Shown here: one piece after another, positions 61,501 to 64,000 of the stretch
How the letters are laid out: each line of letters opens with the position of its first letter
Position numbering within the stretch: position 1 is the first letter of the stretch
Assembly: GCF_015477355.1 (NCBI RefSeq)
Contig: NZ_JADLRJ010000002.1
Span: 372,001-436,000 of the forward strand
DNA length: 64,000 nucleotides
Source: Nocardia blacklockiae
Lineage (GTDB): Bacteria > Actinomycetota > Actinomycetes > Mycobacteriales > Mycobacteriaceae
Direction of reading: 5' to 3'
Program-made: the position numbers and the translations under genes
The notes under the pieces: model-generated
What the model was told of the DNA's origin: nothing
Databases searched by the model: none
The model's input: only the letters and a program-made list of their open reading frames with translations

Positions 61501-64000
61501 CCAGTACTCGTATTCGCTGCCGTCCGGGTGGCGTGCGGGCGGCAGCTGATTCTCGGGGTGGCGGCCGCGGAAGAAGTCGCCGATGCGCTCGCGTTCCTTC
61601 CAGAACGTCAGCACTTCGACGGTCAAGCCGATCGGCAGCTTCTTCACCAGTTCCGACGCGCCGTGCAACTGTCCGAGGAAATCGCCGACGTCGTACCCGG
61701 AGCCCTGGTGCGCCGGATGCGCGGGCGCACCGGAGCCGGCCGAATCCGGTTGCTGGATGGCCGATCCGGAGCCCGAGGGCGCGGCCGGGGTCTCCTCCGC
61801 CCGCGGTCGCACGGCCCACTCCCACGCCTTGCGCAACCACGACTTGTCGGCCGTGGTCTCCTCGGCATCCGGGTCGGGGGCCTCCTCGGGGTGTGCGCGG
61901 CGGTCCGGGACCACGCGCGGCGTGCCGTCCTCGCCGGTCTCCACGCGCAGCCGCACGCGGTCCGTGCCGACCTGGAGGACGAGCTCGCGCGCACCTTCCG
62001 GCAGCGGTTCCCTGGGTGCGGTGAGGACACCGAGGTCGGCGAGGTCGTCGGCTTCTCTCAGTACGTACGCACGCAACTCGGCTACTCGGCGGGCGGTGCG
62101 TTCCGGTGCTGTCAGCTCGGCCGGATCGACATTCAGCAGCCGCGCCCAGCCGTCCCGCGTGGTTTCGATCTGGGCGCGGTGTTCCGGATCGGTCGCCGCC
62201 TCCCAGCGGGCGATGTGTTCTGCGAGGGCTTCAATGGCCCCGGCGCGCAGAGCGTTCCGATAACGCAGCTGCTGGAGGATTCGGTCGCGGTCGGGGCCGG
62301 TCAGATCGCCGTCGCCCAACCCGAACCGCCGCGACAGTTCGGCTCGCAGTTCCTCGGGGTCCACCCGGCGCGGAACTCCGGTCTCCCGGTGGGCGCCGAA
62401 ACCGTTGGGCCGCACTGCGGATTCGGCCGGGATCGGAGTATTCGCAGGATCGGCCTCCAGGCGCCAGTACTCTTCGGAGCCGTAGGCTTCGTCGAGGGCG
62501 AGCGGCCCCATATCGTCCGGATAGCGCATCGGTCGCGGCACGCCGTCGGCCGTTTCCGCGAAAAAGCCTCGTGATCGGGCTATTTCGGCGAGCTCCTGGA
62601 GTGCGGCGAGCGGATCGGGGTGCCCGGCGAGCGCCTCGTCCAACCGCAGCGCCTCCACCAGCTCTCGCGCATAGGCACGTTCGGCGTCGGTTCGCGGGAC
62701 AACCTCGTCATCAATCCGCGCGGCGGCGTGCTCGGCGAGGAACCGGCGGACCTGATCGAGGGGCCGCCGTTGCGCCGCCGAATCTACACCCGCAGGGGAA
62801 CTTTCCTCGCTTGTCGTCCGGGACAGCTCGGCGCGTCGGCGCGGGTCTTGCGTCGTTCGGTCGGCCGGGTTCTCCCCGGGTGCCTGTCCGACCGTCCGGC
62901 GCTGCGCGGATGCCAATTCCTCGGCCGCTTCACGCATCAGCCGCTGCCGGGTGTCCTCGTCGACCGGATCGATCCGGCGGCCCTCGTGGTCGAAAAGGAT
63001 TGCCTCCGTGCCACGTACGTCGCGTGCGAGGCGGGTCAGGTCCTCGTGGGTGGCGTCGGTGGCGAGGTCGCGGACCACGATGCGGCCGTCGCCCTCGTGG
63101 ACGAGGAGGTAGGCGTGGCCGCCCACACCGTATCGATCGGTCTTGCCGCGGTACATGTCCACCACCAGAGCGGCGGCCCCGGCTTTCAGGTGCCGTAGCT
63201 CGGCGGCGATGGCGGCGTGATCGACGAACGGACGCAGCCACCCGCCCGCCGCGGCGATCAGCTCGCCGCGGGTCATGCCCTCGTAGCCGATCAGGCGCTC
63301 CGGCAGCCGGATACCCGACCGTTCACCGAACATCCGCAGCAGTGCACGCAGGGACAACTCGCCGCAGCGACCGCGGTTCGCGTCGTCGAGCAGCGCCCGT
63401 GCCTCGTGCGAGAGGGACTGCGCGGCAGACCATTCCGGGTCCGGCGCCCGCAGTTGAGCGGAACGCTTGGGGGCCGGGCGAGATCCGTCTCCCGGGTCGG
63501 GGCGTGGCGGCATGGCCTGCGCGTGGGCCTCGTCCCATTTGCGCCCATAGAACTCGGCGTGCGCGATCCCCTGCGGAGCAAGCGCTTCGACAGTCTCCCG
63601 CAGTGCATGCAGGGCGGCGTCGTTGGCGATGCGATCCAGCACGGGGGCGAGTTCGGCCGGGATCGGGCGGTCGGCGAGACCCGCGTTGCCGCGTGCCTCG
63701 CTGCGTGCCGTGTAGAAGGTCTCGGTGTAGGCGCGGGTGCCGGGCGGTTCGGGCACCTCGAGGCCGGCGTGGCGGAGTTGCAGCGCCGCAACGATTTCCA
63801 TCGCGTGGGCCCGGGTCTCCTCAGCCAGCATTCGTTCGATGTAGGTGTCGCGGTCCACCGTCATCAGATCCCGGGCACTGCCGCGGACCTCCCGGGCGCG
63901 TGCCGACTCCACGTGAATCGCGTGGTGCACCAACGCCGCCATGTGCTCGGCCTCGGAGAGCCCGACATCCAGCACCAACCGGTTGCGATAAGGCTGATAT
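52540..64000 (-). CDS. Giant multidomain putative ESX effector with papain-fold toxin domain (N-terminus beyond right edge)
   Basis: One uninterrupted frame encodes at least 3819 residues; its start lies outside the window. In the visible numbering (residue 1 = codon 63997-63999), residues about 8-180 resemble a zincin-type domain but read HHAIH (25-29) instead of HExxH. Residues about 200-330 form a Tox-PL papain-fold, glutamine-deamidase-like domain with Cys212 (NRGRCGELS), His295 (VGGHAYLLVHEGDG) and Asp311 (VVRDLATD). Thousands of residues of charged helical modules follow, often with L-x-V-x-P-x-x-L motifs. Two acidic/Pro-rich linkers come next (near 57830-58050 and 53150-53400). The C-terminal beta-rich domain (52540-52950) has no known toxin motif. 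No signal peptide or membrane helix is visible. ESX context suggests export. Confidence 0.85.
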   Translation of the reverse strand, partial: YQPYRNRLVLDVGLSEAEHMAALVHHAIHVESARAREVRGSARDLMTVDRDTYIERMLAEETRAHAMEIVAALQLRHAGLEVPEPPGTRAYTETFYTARSEARGNAGLADRPIPAELAPVLDRIANDAALHALRETVEALAPQGIAHAEFYGRKWDEAHAQAMPPRPDPGDGSRPAPKRSAQLRAPDPEWSAAQSLSHEARALLDDANRGRCGELSLRALLRMFGERSGIRLPERLIGYEGMTRGELIAAAGGWLRPFVDHAAIAAELRHLKAGAAALVVDMYRGKTDRYGVGGHAYLLVHEGDGRIVVRDLATDATHEDLTRLARDVRGTEAILFDHEGRRIDPVDEDTRQRLMREAAEELASAQRRTVGQAPGENPADRTTQDPRRRAELSRTTSEESSPAGVDSAAQRRPLDQVRRFLAEHAAARIDDEVVPRTDAERAYARELVEALRLDEALAGHPDPLAALQELAEIARSRGFFAETADGVPRPMRYPDDMGPLALDEAYGSEEYWRLEADPANTPIPAESAVRPNGFGAHRETGVPRRVDPEELRAELSRRFGLGDGDLTGPDRDRILQQLRYRNALRAGAIEALAEHIARWEAATDPEHRAQIETTRDGWARLLNVDPAELTAPERTARRVAELRAYVLREADDLADLGVLTAPREPLPEGARELVLQVGTDRVRLRVETGEDGTPRVVPDRRAHPEEAPDPDAEETTADKSWLRKAWEWAVRPRAEETPAAPSGSGSAIQQPDSAGSGAPAHPAHQGSGYDVGDFLGQLHGASELVKKLPIGLTVEVLTFWKERERIGDFFRGRHPENQLPPARHPDGSEYEYWREQADPKLLRQVGLTRAQAEAWGGAPQGDRAPEPHDREQPAAPEYLARPADGDDYQPGSAEREALRHWLEEVDRLHDERTRVVGEIVAIARGYGLELPDLSHASVQRAIDHLEYQIARRGAALEGWVDASRWYSAEDALVPYSREIDSVSSDPMNRFLQEVVRADDADARFLTWGGIKNKTSTPPPHWSQLFDDDGKLRDGGIRLYFEEALRREQIREQRATWEDLFPDDISRDETRISETVNQLREGTEARTQALGKLRALAGDYRDIDDRYRETGAALVDLAATEWLEHGEGGRKLAPGVWRVDGDPGRLVVVDAEPKHDEVLARALAHDADLAAAVNNGELVPDFRVGWVEPDGSVRIGTLAAPEARCFDGVVGDQQVQVTLLRVGDGPWQPVQAPADPVHPVDEPAGPLPEPRPRAELEQRIRDLAERLELNPDDLLGRAGSNLVQEEKLRNAVRAAQIEALVDYVRSAGAIEEFNDIGLARGELARRLSVPAWELTPEHLARVLSDPALGATNRNRAVRALTEYAEQVRDVDAAAVDAARDRLARKLNLKPAELHPRKFDDDLKKRELDTDGIDPKKLSKALANVAHRSTEVDGAVVPQSERLREYLREFAAELMRLDPTGPVWAGDLAADPRLVGGGSPMRSETAYTELRAECAALTGQRDPSPEAVARRLTDPATSRAQRERFLDALVDCRYEMPAGKVGRVLVERSRVARALGLEPRALHGHRYDDEHRRVADPRGIDTRALKRALAKLLRRGEATPEITTALGEFVRAVVEGEPGPRPRTDGGMETRAEHPIRDDSAIAHLRAVAGDLAEFGNRLDGTKVDGPAENGVNRDWARIIGVDAAGAELVEYMRRYDEFRTGAEHGDLSPEQRAAREAEMSAELQRRFEKYVEVYDAFRDGVIEDHERLSREEMAELHAELRAEVRERAEDLRALGDLLSEHRRAVIEDQRARLLEAGRTYTDAEQRLRTAMEDVERLETAARQRNERAENGMLSWAAVTDATRLEQVLDRLTGQTMPDGPAARDRHRAYRELAAAAEDYRRATADLDAAAAALDEAGKHLAGSLEHDALLEAGATVLIGDDIGIIEGASRCVAVAVWGEAGDPRAALEQAAGIDPLVDEIAGPDRDNVTVLRLSVDENGHVTVQREDPPEPPPTPDPAPEPDEPGSGGGERQPSAAENGDGASEHDPDGNRAGESPHAVENATGAGEHSPRARDGEPPPRQPSAADAATHARLEELNQRRQEAIRERRVLLARRNALAELLEVAPDDDWAALRRDRLGVTLQEVRERRGVQDLDELEHVVELIQVCERLVGADDYLAWVRREIDAAQLDESPQAEHDRLVERWHELIREREFLRAKRDERAELRDVAGLSGEALERKILELFEKTQPRTIRIPGTLDVPERIVHQQMAPAEVALRRRAIRKLVEAVEAFDRVDKAVGDIEARLAELAQDGVGDGRPRSPEVARELRQLETARAELFRNSFNKARRSMMLDLLDRLRAHDVPIRQVELGPDPAALDAALTRCRAALDPNDPLLQQKRRWLAALGDAAHDVIRVDNAMERLDDEAGRVTGQWADLLREEGARMVTDLVAVVDGAPPKIIVLGPRADFDHPRAHFDHALSEAARTERRVAHVMSQRPEIEYRQLIGGLSELRAEPLRTVPRVEVLDAGWRHGEPGIQLIRWRDGEGNWCYVDTTRPSWRTSGAADYPDAYDPGNPDWWGGLVHYINTLALPFVDIPPGMVPKDLLPFNALGVEGKFFQGDIPEDAIFSLDIGSEINAVQRNLRNLMMALQHPKVEAWIQRHPEIGDFLDQRPWLKKLPPFATIWSAVEWHRGAQYEVQPMFPRRDTAEHSADPDRVDLPEPMRRAIDRAVAGLAGLRDEQRVRCAELVVDVVRRDLVDGLSRVDLSRADLGDQVENVDRYLDATARALADAFVTDDPADVRARIADLQQRLVDAQAGGRVSDADLAALAAELLPHVRNDFAGGDEVVEQWRLLSWTDRQYERFRADLGLADKIVAGLDRHRRNEQVLAAREVVRRIKAELIDGVPVELTRSDAGARLEKYIDTYIHRHSDTDLRKVADVFDTDDRTACNAAVFAVRERLVEMLAHGRVTDEAMNRLAAELVDDDSMPRIRDDYLTGPDEPPPPAFTRAQVQQIIDHLLFDKHLVRDHADSSGRFRWRRMDQVADVAEAFCRLLEVEPVPDKVIARLRKPLQQDLVLLYDALAESEYERDPANRRSGKTWYDANAHAVAEGYHWDAVRPPLTGWRRDLEYNSYLADLLALPRAEESAARAAAALDALARELAVDPREAVALHSSPQRDDWLNSLRARHPDATDRVDSLVRGIVECEEADAHLAAVRRDLSRSALYNEQRELSAFLPRHRHELETPAAQQDWHDAAAGPEGDAAPRFVPQSDGLPADDGRSDRLSGEGRAVDEARQRLADQRERLRQAGEALDEIGLYFTREPRAGLTDEDHIIPWVDDLVSWLQQAQGPGEPDVWRERGRALEAAAREYLRAQAAVEQAEAVLAQAESRLDHLPPVADHTGNDAPADEANAALDPNDVVSPRYETNAVPVPNVAAPSVDEKSAASGGEGHPGESRTGSRGREGSGPARGDKGRGDGRGADDGRDVGRGADSGRGRGDDGASAGGARRGESGPAESPDVYVMSRIPHPPHFFDVEFPDEYLHPPTLRAPDPELVLHAETPEHPEPEPTNPPDHPQPPRPSQPPRRPEPSTPPRQPLPTNPPTRPEVPTPPVSPTPPQPPSPPKPPTPQPQPPMPPEPPVVSDPPESTEPRVHSWPQLPGHPVAPGLPADGGSMPDGRADGLAQNRSQVPMLPPVIPSQAPGGGQRRSTGVGSSEYGGGRIVVQAADGQGPVGLFDPNTGAMQWVSVMPGPISGIYGQLGETSVVLFRREGRLRLWAEGCAVDLDEPGVEVHWGRSDPVRTWFQVGRGGVAVVDARYPFPGADRDFGRLISAIVADPRRREEVFRQ
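59212..62345 (-). repeat. Internal protein repeats in the giant ORF
   Basis: Module A occurs at about 62215-62345 (LSRRFGLGDGDL...RNALRAGAIEALAEHI) and 60090-60225 (LAERLELNPDDL...RNAVRAAQIEALVDYV). Module B occurs at about 59715-59870 (RLARKLNLKPAELH...GIDPKKLSKALA) and 59212-59365 (RVARALGLEPRALH...GIDTRALKRALA). The copies are diverged but align almost without gaps. Confidence 0.75.
62980..63420 (-). other. Tox-PL papain-fold domain inside the giant ORF
   Basis: Catalytic residues are visible at codons 63364-63366 (Cys), 63115-63117 (His) and 63067-63069 (Asp). The order Cys...GHA...D and the context GAAALVVDMYRG and GHAYLLVHEGDGRIVVRD fit the glutamine-deamidase/papain-fold toxin family (PF15644 type). 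Known relatives deamidate or cleave host proteins. The substrate here is unknown. Confidence 0.7.

Noticed and set aside
56989-62574. Very long plus-strand open frame (about 1861 codons) opposite the giant ORF
   Set aside because: It is a mirror effect of high GC3 codon use. Its translation is rich in Arg/His/Gly with no domains, while the minus strand encodes recognisable motifs over the same stretch.

Overview
The window looks like a chromosomal segment of a mycolic-acid actinomycete, most probably Nocardia. GC content is about 70% with strong GC3 bias. There are two type VII secretion (ESX) loci, an F420-dependent luciferase-like enzyme, a PE/PPE pair with EspG chaperones, and an actinobacterial infA-rpmJ-rpsM-rpsK-rpsD-rpoA-rplQ run followed by truA. 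No tRNA, rRNA, insertion sequence or CRISPR array was seen.

Region 1 (1-9883) is an ESX-4-type core: eccC4 (cut by the left edge), eccD4, mycP4, a potassium-channel gene, eccB4 and eccE4. Gene order and strands match the mycobacterial ESX-4 locus, which also sits beside truA-rplQ-rpoA. Here it carries an eccE gene, which M. tuberculosis ESX-4 lacks. Region 2 (10020-17295) is mixed housekeeping: FMN reductase, PAS/GAF-like protein, a sugar-nucleotide epimerase interrupted by an in-frame 39-bp minisatellite, methylthioadenosine phosphorylase, a CsoR-type copper repressor with a visible operator, an F420 oxidoreductase and an Hsp20 gene with a CIRCE element. Region 3 (17399-22119, minus strand) holds truA and the end of the ribosomal-protein/RNA-polymerase-alpha operon.

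Region 4 (22500-30038) holds a 1239-residue EspI-like protein (repetitive Pro/Gln-rich region plus a MinD/ParA-like ATPase), a GlxA-type regulator, two poorly characterised genes, and a GntR regulator with a GNAT acetyltransferase. Region 5 (30046-64000) is a complete ESX-1-like locus. It has the core genes (eccC, mycP, eccD, eccA, eccB, eccE) and, on the minus strand, a long substrate/accessory block: a giant multidomain protein, an immunity-like protein, a Gln/Asn-rich WXG-type protein, EspG, EspH-like, EspL/YbaB-like, EspC-like, EspA-like, PE-like, PPE, a second EspG and two Esx proteins.

The most interesting part is the right-hand end. One uninterrupted frame of at least 3819 codons runs off the window. 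It carries a degenerate HxxxH metallopeptidase-like segment, a papain-fold glutamine-deamidase-type toxin domain with a visible Cys/His/Asp triad, and about 3400 residues of degenerate helical modules. It is followed by a two-part immunity-like protein. Together with the ESX machinery and the extra EspG next to the Q-rich WXG protein, this looks like an ESX-delivered giant polymorphic effector system. That reading is inference. The sequence shows the architecture and gene order, not secretion or toxicity.
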